From assembly GCA_008704415.1 (NCBI GenBank), contig VXIS01000217.1:18803-82802 (forward strand): DNA of 64,000 nucleotides. Direction: 5' to 3'. Under the pieces are notes generated by a model that did not search any database, was not told the DNA's origin, and was given only the letters and a program-made list of their open reading frames with translations. Source of the DNA: Sphaerosporella brunnea. Taxonomy: Eukaryota > Ascomycota > Pezizomycetes > Pezizales > Pyronemataceae. Positions 32,820 through 42,047 of the stretch are shown here, in pieces (positions within the stretch are counted from its first letter, which is position 1; each line of letters begins with the position of its first letter). A program made the position numbers and the translations under genes.

Positions 32820-33403
32820 TTAATTCTCTTCAGACTTCCTAGCGAAAACGCCTGCAGAGTTTGCGGTGTCAAACCGCCTTTGAGGATAAACTAGCATAGC
32901 ATACTTATCAATTACTCTGTAGATAGCTTTTTTAATAAAAATTCCTACCGCTCCAATGAGCAACATCATCCAATGGTCAGTCCTTTTGAATCCATCCTTC
33001 ATATCCTATCCAAGGCTCTTGATTTTGTCCTGAACACTCTCGAGGCCCTGATCAACATTCTCGGTCAGATGGTCGAGTTTCAATTTATGCACCTCGTGGT
33101 CCTGGCAACCCGTCATCATAATCTCCAGTGAAAGCAGTATTGCTTGTTTTACCTGTTTGAGCTTTATAACTTGTCCGGGAATCGAGTCCTCGCAGGAAGC
33201 TTCGGCTCAGCATCACAAGTGTTCAAGTTGGAATCTTCGGCATATTCGTATTTATACCAACTCGCCCAGTCAGTATACATCAGCAACCCCCGCAAAGACG
33301 AGTCAAAGCTCACACTGGTGGTGTTGAATGGCTTGAAGTTGTAGACCAAACGTTCACGAACAACAACGGTGGCAACACGACGATTAGTGTTGAAAGCAAA
33401 CAT
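32820..33403 (-). pseudogene. Possible small gene or gene remnant, coiled coil plus membrane segment
   Basis: On the minus strand ATG 33403 opens a frame of about 79 codons (MFAFNTNRRVATVVVRERLV). A second, overlapping frame then runs from about 33195 through GQVIKLKQVKQAILLSLEIM, KLDHLTENVDQGLESVQDKI to a stop at about 33006. Directly after that stop the same frame continues with MKDGFKRTDHW, the hydrophobic MLLIGAVGIFI and a basic segment to a TAA at 32820. I do not recognise it. The layout (helical heptads, then a membrane segment) looks like real protein with one nonsense codon or unseen introns. It could be a remnant or a fast-evolving small gene. Confidence 0.3.
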
Positions 33404-33596
33404 TGCTATCAGTTGTCAGTCAATCTCCGATTAGCTGTTCTGCTAGAGCATTCACTCAGGGAATCTCTGATTTGGATTATTGTTTGTCTCCGTCGTGGTG
33501 TTGCGTATTGCTGCAAGGGAGCGGATATTTCTGCTGGTTTTCGTCAGTGATGGGTTTAGTACCGTTCCCTAACGAGAATTAAACCTAGAATTCCAC

Positions 33597-33785
33597 CGTG
33601 TATAAAAGCTTATTGCAGATCTAGAGAGCACTCTCTGCTGCACCATGTCAGACTGCCGCGCTTCTCCCTGCTGCCCTCGATCTTCAGGATTGCCTGGCTC
33701 CCGTTCTTCCTGCACCAGGCCCCGCAACCTCAGTTCCCCTTCTGCCACGCCTCCTATCGCCTCGCCGGGGCCCTGTCCTCGCTAA
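33597..33785 (+). other. TATA box followed by a 46-codon Cys/Pro/Ser-rich frame
   Basis: TATAAAAG at 33601-33608 is followed at 33645 by an ATG in a fair context (CACCATGTC). The frame gives 46 residues with six cysteines and many Pro, Ser and Arg, ending TAA 33783-33785. The composition is not that of a secreted effector, since no signal peptide is seen. Coding status cannot be decided from sequence. Confidence 0.2.
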
Positions 33786-34559
33786 AACCCGATGTGACGC
33801 CGGCGCTATTCTATCGATGTTGAGGACTAGGGAGCTCGCTCACCAACTGGGCTCAGTTGGAGCCTGACAACTTAGTAAGGTTTGGAGATGAATTTTGCAG
33901 GATAAACCTGGAACCGGTCTGGAAAAATGCTTTCTACGGCAAATAGGGAACTGCGGTACTGTGGTGGGGAGGTATCAAAAACACCCACATAAGCTTTGCT
34001 GCACGGGCAATCACTCTGTCTTGACTAGGCTTTACTTGAAGTAGTTTAGTTTCACCCTCGCTTGTATTTTTCAAGGAAATGTACTAGTACTCGCGCGGCC
34101 GAGTGTCCAAAAAACTCTGATTGGCCCAACCAACGCCGCAAGCAACGAAGTGAAATAAAATGATGATTCCGCGATGGGAATGCTTTGTTGCACTGTTTGT
34201 AACAGAGCCCGCTGGGAGTGCGGCAAAAAGGTGGTTGCGAATTGACATTGCACGGCTACCCTTCGGCAAAACAGCTAGCCTGCAGTTATGCAGATATGCG
34301 AGGTCAAGGAAAATTCTAATGCCTTGATATTGAATTTATTTCTCTTCGCAGCCAATCAGAAATTTTTTTGGATTTGGCACTCGGCCGCGTAAAATGTACT
34401 TGGGTACAGGCAAAAGTCGGGCACCCTTCCCAAAACGGTAGTGAGTCCGAGTGGCAAAGCACACGTTCTAGGCTGATTAGGGGAATCTGAGTGCTTTTTG
34501 ATGATTAACATACGTGAGGGATAAAAGTCGGGCACCTTGTTTTCTATCTATTCTAATAC

Positions 34560-34740
34560 GTTTCTATCTACTCTAATATGGTATTGCATTGCCTCCAACA
34601 TCAACAACTCTCTGCAAACGTTCAGGCATGCTTCTAATCAAGCTATCGCTTCCCAGGTGAGCCGTCGAGTTCGCACGGTCGCGGGTCACAAAAGCAACCA
34701 ATTTACGCTTCTCTTCGTCATCAAATAGGTATTGGGGGCC
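34560..34740 (-). pseudogene. Possible Tc1/mariner-type transposon scrap
   Basis: The minus strand reads DDEEKRKLVAFVTRDRANST and then SLIRSMPERLQRVV, reminiscent of the DNA-binding helix-turn-helix region of Tc1-like transposases. On the plus strand, AAAAGTCGGGCACC occurs twice nearby (34411-34424 and 34524-34537), which could be parts of terminal repeats. The match is short, so confidence is low. Confidence 0.25.
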
Positions 34741-35365
34741 TGTCGGTTAATGTTTAGCCTATGACCTCTTTCGGCCCACCCCATACCAACGTGCTCACGC
34801 AAAATGATATCTGTATTCTCTCATCTCGAGTCGTTTCCAAGTGTTGCTTGCCTCGTGCTGGCTCTCCGCGGGTGCCATTCAACTTCATGATTGTTCGACA
34901 TTTGTTGTGTATTGTGTTGTGTATTGTGTTGTGTGTACGCGAAGACAACAATGCCAGCTGGCCATAGTGTGGCGAATGCTGGTTTTGAATGTAAAGGATA
35001 ATATTCGACCCTACTAGAGTAGTTGCTTCTCTGCCCGGAACGTTCTCGATTTACTTCCAGTGTTCCGCGTTCCAGCAACTAAAGACATTTCCAACTCTTT
35101 TGATCATCGTTTGCTCTTTCCTTTGGCGGGGCGAGGGGATTGTTCCAGCAACGTTTGGAACGGGGATTCAAAACTTTGGTCAAGAACCATACTGCAAAAG
35201 CCATAGCTCGGATTCCGGAAGAAGGCCGTGCTGAGAGTTTTACTTGTTTTTATGATTATTATAAAATAAGAAAAAAAACAAAAAAAAAACAAGCTCTTCG
35301 CTAAACTAGCGCAGATCTTACCTTTCGTGCGTCACCTCTCATCTGCAGACAAGACGAGACTCGGC

Positions 35366-36049
35366 ATGGCCATCACCACCACCACGATGAGGAGGACTTC
35401 ACACCTACTCCCGCGCCTCCGGCTAGCCACAGTGCCATCACCGCTCCGACCCCTCACCGCCACCATCGCCTTCGCGCGCCACTCCTCCTCCTCTTCCTCC
35501 TCAAAACCTCAACAGCCCCAAGACTTCTACACGCTCTTCCCGCAGAGCATACCTAGCGGCCCTCCGCCAGCGGGGCCCTTCAGCATCGACCTCCGGGCGC
35601 TGCAGCGCGAATTCTTTGCGCTCCAGCAGCGCTCACACCCGGACACGCCGGCGCACGTGCGCAGCGCGGATGGGCCCTCCTCGGCCTTCATCAACCGGGC
35701 GTACAGCACGTTGCGCGACCCGCTGCAGCGCGCGCAGTACCTGCTCGCGCGCGCCGGCGTCGACGTCGAGGACGAACGGCTAAAGCTTGAGGACCCGGCG
35801 CTGCTGCTGGAGGTGTTGGAGGCGCAGGAGGAGGTGGAGGCTGCGGCGAGCGAGGAGGAGCTGCTGCCGCTTGTCGACAGGAACCGCGAGAGGATCGACG
35901 AGAGCTTGAGGGTGCTGGAAACGGCATTTGCGGACGCGGATTTGGAGACCGCACGCAGGGAGGCGGTTAGGCTTCGGTATTGGAGGAATGTTGAGGAGGC
36001 TATTAAGGCCTGGGAACACGGTAAGGGCGCGCATGTGCTTGAGCATTAG
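35366..36049 (+). CDS. JAC1: Jac1/HscB-type J-domain co-chaperone of mitochondrial Fe-S cluster assembly
   Basis: Jac1 recruits the scaffold Isu1 to the Hsp70 Ssq1 and stimulates its ATPase, enabling cluster release in the matrix. Single exon. ATG 35366 is used because the longer upstream frame lacks an ATG. The first about 45 residues are Arg/Ser/Thr-rich without acids, a mitochondrial presequence (RRTSHLLPRLRLATVP). Then come DFYTLFPQSIP, the J-domain helix DLRALQREFFALQQRSHPD containing the essential HPD, and SSAFINRAYSTLRDPLQRAQYLL. The C-terminal three-helix Isu1-binding domain has EDPALLLEVLEAQEEVEAA and ends RLRYWRNVEEAIKAWE. Length 228 residues, normal. Strongly GC-rich compared with its flanks. 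Confidence 0.95.
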   Translation: MAITTTTMRRTSHLLPRLRLATVPSPLRPLTATIAFARHSSSSSSSKPQQPQDFYTLFPQSIPSGPPPAGPFSIDLRALQREFFALQQRSHPDTPAHVRSADGPSSAFINRAYSTLRDPLQRAQYLLARAGVDVEDERLKLEDPALLLEVLEAQEEVEAAASEEELLPLVDRNRERIDESLRVLETAFADADLETARREAVRLRYWRNVEEAIKAWEHGKGAHVLEH

Positions 36050-37180
36050 GCGGTGTGTACTTGTACTATACATAGGTATATTTAGACATCTATCTATATC
36101 TGCAGACCAGCTTTTCGTGATGCCAAACCTCCAACCCTACGCCCTAAACCCCCGTCTGCAAGTCTCCCCCCCCCTGCTGAAAAGAAAAGAAAATCAAAAA
36201 TAAACCGCTAAGAGGAAAAGGCTGGGCGGAAAACTCGGCATGCAAGAATGTTTTTTTCCGGAAATACCTGGTTAGTGGTAAGTTAGGGGGAGGCATCGTG
36301 AGAGTGATGGTTAGTGAATTACCTGTTTGATGCTTTCAGGGAAAAACAACCCTTTTGTCATACGTGAGTGAACGCCCAGGATGCTGCCTAGTTTTGCCGA
36401 GCGAGCGCAACAGAAGGGCAGGTAAGGCAAACGGCTGGTACAGTATGCGTACTCGTGCCCCGAAGTCCAGTGCGGCGTTTGCCATACCCAGCTGTCTCCG
36501 CGCCGTAAACAATCGCTGCCGATATCTCGGGAGAAAGAGGACCGGCGGACGCACTTGCCGCCCCCCGGAAAGAGGTCGAGGAGTTGAGGCGTGCCCATAG
36601 TAAACAGCCAGGGCGGGCGCAAAGGGCTTGCTGCATGCGCAGGACACACTCACGCCGAGATAAAGCGGCGGTTAGGCCAAGGTGTATGTGTGTCTGAGTA
36701 TTTCCGCTCTCAAATCCATTGAGGCGTCGTATCGGTCCACTATTGTACATTGATTTTTCCCCTTTTCTCAAACATCAAATGTCCGTGATGTTTTCCCAGT
36801 TCCCGTTACAGTTCCTTGATGACCCTAAGCCCGAATCGCCTCGAAAGAAACAACATGAAATAATGAAAAGAAAAAAAAAAAAGAAAAAAAAAATACAAGT
36901 ACCTTTCAACACCGGGAAAAACAAAGCCAGAATTTTGAAACCACACGAAACAAGAAGCGTAAAAACATGAAGCCAGAAGTAAAAAACAAAACAAAAAAAA
37001 CAACAAATCCACGCACTGAAAAGGAAGAACAGCCTGTGGACCCAATCAAAGCGTAGATGAAGAAACACGTAGTTATTGGGGAGGGGTAACTGTCGTTGCC
37101 ATCTATACTTTACCTCTGCAGCGTTTTGCAGGTGGGTAGTGGTTACTAACCAGGGTATAGATCTGAGATTCGAAGCGCAG
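36050..37180. other. Convergent intergenic region between JAC1 and an orphan gene
   Basis: No gene seen. It includes an A-rich run at about 36869-36892. The long Phe-rich minus-strand frames here are translations of that A-rich sequence. Confidence 0.45.
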
Positions 37181-37672
37181 TTAGGCGCCAACTCTCACCC
37201 TCTTCGAGCTGTCGAATGCCATCTGTTGATACTCATAAGTAGCCATGCCCGAGTTCATCTCCAGAGCCTCGGAGCCACGCTTCCTCTTATTGAGGGTAGT
37301 ATTGACAGGCTGCTGGAAGTGCATCTGCTGCTGCTGGACGGGCTGCTGAAAGCCCATGTCCATATCCATGTCCATGTCATCTCCACTAGACTGGTCATCG
37401 TTCATCTGCTGAGCGGCTTGAGTGATAGGCGCGGTGGCAGTAGTCTGGTAGGGGCGCCAGACGTCCTTGACGACAACGTCGTCCTCGTCCATGCCGCCGC
37501 TGTTGTTGAGGAGCTGGATCGGAGACTCCTCGGAGACGAAAGAGTAGCCGCGGCTGGGGGTGTCCGCAAAGTCCCAATCGCTGTCGCGCTCGCCGCAGGC
37601 GAAGCTGTACATGATGCAGGAGGGCTTGGTGTGGTGCTTGAGGCTGAGCCAGTCTTGAGAGTAGGCAGACAT
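37181..37672 (-). CDS. Unrecognised small acidic protein with nuclear-type basic motifs
   Basis: A single uninterrupted frame of 163 codons from ATG 37672 (MSAYSQDWLSLKHHTKPSC) to TAA 37181. I do not know the family. Visible features: a Cys-containing N-terminal third (CIMYSFACGERDSDWDF), a middle rich in Asp, Met and Gln with the repeat DMDMDMDMGF, Gln runs, and two basic clusters, NKRKRGS and SKRVRVG, that look like nuclear localisation signals. The 5' flank is a long purine-rich simple-repeat region. Codon use and length support a real gene. A nuclear role is inference only. Confidence 0.65.
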   Translation of the reverse strand: MSAYSQDWLSLKHHTKPSCIMYSFACGERDSDWDFADTPSRGYSFVSEESPIQLLNNSGGMDEDDVVVKDVWRPYQTTATAPITQAAQQMNDDQSSGDDMDMDMDMGFQQPVQQQQMHFQQPVNTTLNKRKRGSEALEMNSGMATYEYQQMAFDSSKRVRVGA

Positions 37673-39131
37673 GATGATAGATTGATTGGTTGATTGATTG
37701 ATTGAGGATTTGGTTTGTGAGGAGGACTAAGAATATTCAGTGTAGAGGTCGCGTAAAGTGACTTGTATGCAGAGTAGTTCCGTGTAAAGACGTGTGTGGT
37801 AGTGGTAATAGAGAGTTGATTGGAGGAGGAGTAGGCTTGCTTTATGGAGTAGAGCTGGAGCGCGACGGAAGGTAATGTGTGTGGAGAAGGAGGAGGAGGA
37901 GGAGGAGGAGGAGGAGGAGGAGGTGTGGAGGAGTGAGAAGAAAGGAAGAAGGGAAGAAGGGAAGAAGGGAAGAGAGAGAGAAGGTGATGGGAGAGAAAAG
38001 AGAACGCGGAAGTCGGGAGGCTGCCTAGATTGAGAGGAGAGGGAAGGGAAGAGAGGGAAGAGAGAGAGCGAGTGAGTTCAGGTGAGTGAGAGAGGGTTGG
38101 GGTGCGCGACGGACGACACGGCGGGTGTGTGGGTTCGTTGTGTCCGGTTGGCTGAGTGAGTGCAAGGATCGGGGATCTTTTTGCTCACTTTTTCACTCCT
38201 CCCTTTTCCCCCGATGCGGAACAGTTAGCGCAACGCAAGAAAAGAAAAGAAGAAAAAGAAAGCAATTGCAAAGGCAAAACACCAAATAATATGCCGTTAG
38301 GCCCAACACTGGCTGCTGCTCCAATTGGCTCGCAAACAAACATTTCGCGATGCAGCTAAAGGCGGGTGGTCGCTCGGCTTGTGCTAGCACGCACAACTTA
38401 CCTTCGATCGTGTTTGGTCTTCGGGTCTTTGATGGTGCCGTGCATCGATATCGCGTTTCGTGGCATGTGGCTGGGAACATCACAGTAGCGGCTTGGCGCG
38501 GCGAGGCAGGGCTTGGGGCTTGCAAACAGGAGCGCGGTCTCAGATTTACTCCATACAGAGCATGTACGAGTACGAGCACTGAGCACTTAAGTGGGCACCT
38601 GCTGTGCTACTCCTGGGGCGGTATCAAGTCCACCATTCGCTACCGTAGTTTACCGAATGGCGCCATCTCGCTTCCTTCGAAATCCCCTCAGGCCGATTGC
38701 GGCAAAGCATCTGGCTTTTCCTTCAGATCAGCGGCAGGGCGACCCGTCACGTCGCGCTCGCCCTGTTTACAGGCAAACAGCTTTCGGCCTTTGTTGATCT
38801 TTGGTAAGCTGGGTTATTCGCGCTCGAACAAAGTCCCAAACACCGCCTAACTACTCTACTCTGGTGATGTCAGCAAGCTATAGTAGCGACTGAAAGCGGA
38901 GTTCCTATGATCCCTTTTGGTTCGGGTCGGAGTTGGTTTCGTATCTTACCTCGGAACATTACACTGCCTACTACACACACAACAACTCGATTTCATCCAC
39001 CAGCTTCAAATGAACACCGAATATGCATTCAGGGTATGCCATCCATCAATCAAAACGCCGAGGAAAAAAAAAAAAAAAAGCACAAACATCAAACAAGCTC
39101 GCGCAGTCAAACAAGTCCAGTCCATTCTGGT
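37673..39131. other. Intergenic region with purine-rich promoter-like sequence
   Basis: From 37673 to about 38100 the plus strand is almost pure A/G with several simple repeats, upstream of the orphan gene, so it is probably its promoter and 5' leader (CT-rich on the sense strand). 38100-39131 shows no gene I recognise. Confidence 0.5.
37887..37923. repeat. (AGG)n microsatellite
   Basis: About twelve AGG units, followed by GAAGGGAA-type repeats at 37945-37972, all upstream of the orphan gene's start. Confidence 0.9.
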
Positions 39132-40369
39132 TTAGGCCCCAAGCATCGCCTTTCCAATCTCGGACTGCCAATTCCTCGCCCTCTCGAATCCGTTGGAGTG
39201 GCTCTGGTAGTCTAGCATGGCCTGGTATACCTCCTCCTCGCTGGACACTACGAACGGGCCGTACTGGACGATCTTCTGGTTCTGAGGCTCGCCGGCGATA
39301 AGGACTGTCAAAAGTCAGCGCCGCCATTCCATGCATCAATCACCCAGCCGGGAAACTCACCAAATCTGGCCTCACTCTCGGCATTATCTGGGACAACAAC
39401 CTCCACGCCGTCTCCCTTCTGGTCGAAAACAACGTTGTAGTACTGCTCCACATTCTTATCGCCAAAGATAACTTGATCACCCTTTAAAACATAGGCGAAC
39501 GCATTCCACCCCTTGGGCAGGAGTTGGCTAAGCTTTCCACCCGGCTGCATGGTAACATCCAGCAACCAAACGGGGGTGTACGCCAGATCCTTGATTGATT
39601 CGACGCCATGGGAGTTTCCGCTGATGATCTTGATCTCGACGCGCTCGTCGTCGGTCTTGATGGTGGGGATTTCGGACCCGCGGAGATCGCGGTACCGCGG
39701 CTCGCAGTACTTCAGGTCCTTGGGAAGATCCACCCACAGCTGCAAGCCGACGTTTGGGGACCCGTCTTCGTTCTTTCCCGGCATCTCGGCGTGCACGATG
39801 CCGCGGCCGGCGGTCATGAATTGCAGGTCACCGGAATAGATCGTGCCCTTGTTGCCCGCGAAGTCCTCGTGGTCGATGGAGCCGTGGATGAGGTAGGTGA
39901 TAGTTTCCTGGCCGCTGGCAGAAAAAAAGACGAAAAAAAAAAAAACGTCAGCTTAACCCCCTTCATACCGCAGCGAAGAGGGGAGGCCGAAGTACCGATG
40001 AGGATGATCCGGAAAGCCAGCGCCGATGTTAACACTGAAGTGGTCGAGCATCAAGAAAGGGCTGAAGTTCCGCAGCTGCGGAACTCCAATTGAGCGCCTG
40101 ACTCTTGCGCCTGCTCCTTCGGCCTTCTCGACGGCCTTGAAGGCCTTTGCAATCGTACGCGCAACTGACATATCTGCTGGTAACTGGATCTCTGGGCGCA
40201 CGCCTTCGAACGATTGCTTATGCAGTGGGTTGGTATTAGTTTCAGGTGGTGGCGGCGTAGACGTGCGGAATAAAGCTTTGAGTTCACTCCGTAAAGCTGG
40301 GGTGTAGAAGAACGCAAGGGCGACGCTACAGACGAGTACAAATATCGAAATAACGGTCTTCATAATCAT
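39132..40369 (-). CDS. Pirin-family cupin protein with an N-terminal hydrophobic segment
   Basis: Pirins are iron-binding bicupins. Human pirin is a nuclear redox sensor and some bacterial ones are quercetinases. Three exons: 39996-40369, 39361-39914 and 39132-39304, with introns 39915-39995 and 39305-39360. The joined protein shows FSPFLMLDHFSV, FPDHPHRGQETITYLIHGSI and the metal-site pattern DHEDFAGNKG, then MTAGRGIVHAEMP and LQLWVDLPKDLK. The C-terminal cupin has GGKLSQLLPKGWNAFAYVLKG and ends VVSSEEEVYQAMLDYQ. The metal ligands (H-x-H ... H ... E) are present. Unusual: about 60 residues precede the pirin fold, starting MIMKTVISIFVLVCSVALAF, a likely signal anchor. An internal ATG at MSVARTIAKAF would give a normal pirin. 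Confidence 0.93.
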
Positions 40370-40908
40370 CGCTGGACAAAGGGGGAGGAGGAGGACTTTA
40401 TAGCTTTTCTACGGTTGATTGTTTTATGTACAGAATTCCAGAACAACTTGTGGATCTGGCAAAATTCGATCGAGCGCTAGGGGATCTGTCGGGGTACTCT
40501 AGATACTTGGTAAGAGATGACATTTTCTTAGCGATCCGAGGGGGGATGCAGATTGAGTAATGATGGAATAAGCATGATGGCTCCCGCCGCCCGCATGCTT
40601 TGGAATGGCTGACTGAGTTGCAAATCACTGTCTCGGAATTATTCCACGGGGTCCTTCAGCAAATCCGAACTCCGGCATGCCTGTCTATACCGCTTACATA
40701 CCACTTACATACCAGAGTGCTTTCGAATGTGACAAAACGAAAGAAGAAACACGTTCCAGAAAAGTCTGTACATTTTCAACCACATACATCACTTCATTGC
40801 GACGCGTTCGCGACGCGGCGCAAACATTTGATTGGGGAGGGGGGGTGAGGGGGAGGGGTACTTCTACATACAACCTCACCACACGTAACCCAGCACAATC
40901 CAGCAAGA

Positions 40909-41733
40909 ATGTTTATCCTCGTTCGTCCCCCCGGACTGGGGAAGGAATTGTTGTCGGGGGGCTAACAAGAACAGAGCTCCTTCAGCGACCTCGTAATCGT
41001 CGACCCCGAAGACTTCTCGAAGCGCACGGTGGACGCACTCGAGGACCAGATCAATGCCAAATACGCCAACAAAGTCTGCTTCCCTCCCTCCCTCCCTCCC
41101 TCCTACCCAGCAACTCCCTCTCTCGCTCGCTCGCTCACGCTTCCTAGTAGGTAGTCTACAACCTCGGGCTCTGCATCGCGCTCTACGACATCCAGCGCGT
41201 CACCGAGGGCATGGTCAGCCACGGCTCTGGCAGCGCGCACGTAACAGTCGAGTTCCGACTCGTAGTCTTCCGGCCGTTCAAGGGCGAGGTCTTGACCGGA
41301 CGCATCTCGTCGAGCAGCCACCACGGCATCAACGTGCGCACTGACTTCTTCGACGAGATCTTCATCCCCGACACCTACCTGTTCGAGGGCACCACCTACG
41401 ACGTCAAGGAGAATGTCTGGGTCTGGAATAACGACGGGAACCAGTTCTATATGGACAAGAATGAGGTCATCCGCTTCAGGGTCGAGGAGGAGGCCTTTGA
41501 AGACCAGCTGCCCGTGCCGCCGCATCTGCTGGAGGGCAGTAGAGAGGTCGAGAGGAAGCCGCCATATAGGATTATTGTGAGTTCTCCTAGGTGAGGGAGG
41601 GGGGTGTGATGGGAGAGGCTGATGGCTGGTTCAGGCGTCGGCGCAGCAGGCCGGTATGGGACTCGTGGCCTGGTGGGAAGAGGAGGGCGAAGAGGAGGCC
41701 GATGTAAACGAAGAGGAGGAGCCTGCAGAATAG
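40909..41733 (+). CDS. RPC25: Rpc25 (RPC8), RNA polymerase III stalk subunit
   Basis: Rpc25 pairs with Rpc17 to form the Pol III stalk needed for initiation. The model has four exons: 40909-40920 (only ATG TTT ATC CTC = MFIL), 40975-41073, 41151-41576 and 41635-41733. The joined protein reads MFIL, then DPEDFSKRTVDALEDQINAK (the SHS2/Rpb7 N-terminal fold), VVYNLGLCIALYDIQRV, EFRLVVFRPFKGEVLTGRI, FFDEIFIPDTYLFEGTTYD and VIRFRVEEEAF, the S1-type C-terminal domain. It ends with an acidic tail. MFIL is the conserved N-terminus of the family, which supports the 12-nt first exon. Intron 2 begins GTCTGC, an unusual donor, and contains a CCCT repeat. Divergent from the pirin gene, convergent with PMT4. 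Confidence 0.93.
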
Positions 41734-42047
41734 GCCTCAGGCCTCATGATACCACTTTTGTGCACGCGCACTCGCTGTGACACTGCGGACCAAAAGTTCA
41801 AACGCTTGCTTGCTTTACCCAAAACCCGTCCCACGCTCACCTCTAAACATAATATGCACAAATCGAACCAGAAAAAAGGAAATAAAACATCACGAAATAA
41901 TTAGTCATGGGTTCAAACGAACTTTGAAAAAACAAAAAAAAAAAAAGAACCCACAGCCGTCCATACAAACCTTGTCCCAACAACTCCCCTAAGATCAATC
42001 TCCCAACAGAGATATAACCATATATTCCAGCCACAGATGCGTTTCTT

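Larger units (their letters stand above)
32103..35365. other. Region of 3.2 kb without a firm gene
   Basis: Between VPS10 and JAC1. Three weak signals are listed separately: a possible small minus-strand gene at 32820-33403, a 46-codon frame behind a TATA box at 33645, and a possible Tc1/mariner scrap near 34570-34740. The remainder shows nothing I can support. Confidence 0.45.

Noticed and set aside
36775..37191. 138-codon minus-strand frame with Phe/Leu runs
   Set aside because: Derived from an A-rich tract, overlaps the 3' flank of the orphan gene, composition is not that of a real membrane protein.
37887..37990. Regular short repeats that might suggest a CRISPR-like array
   Set aside because: Simple purine microsatellites without spacers, in a eukaryotic genome.
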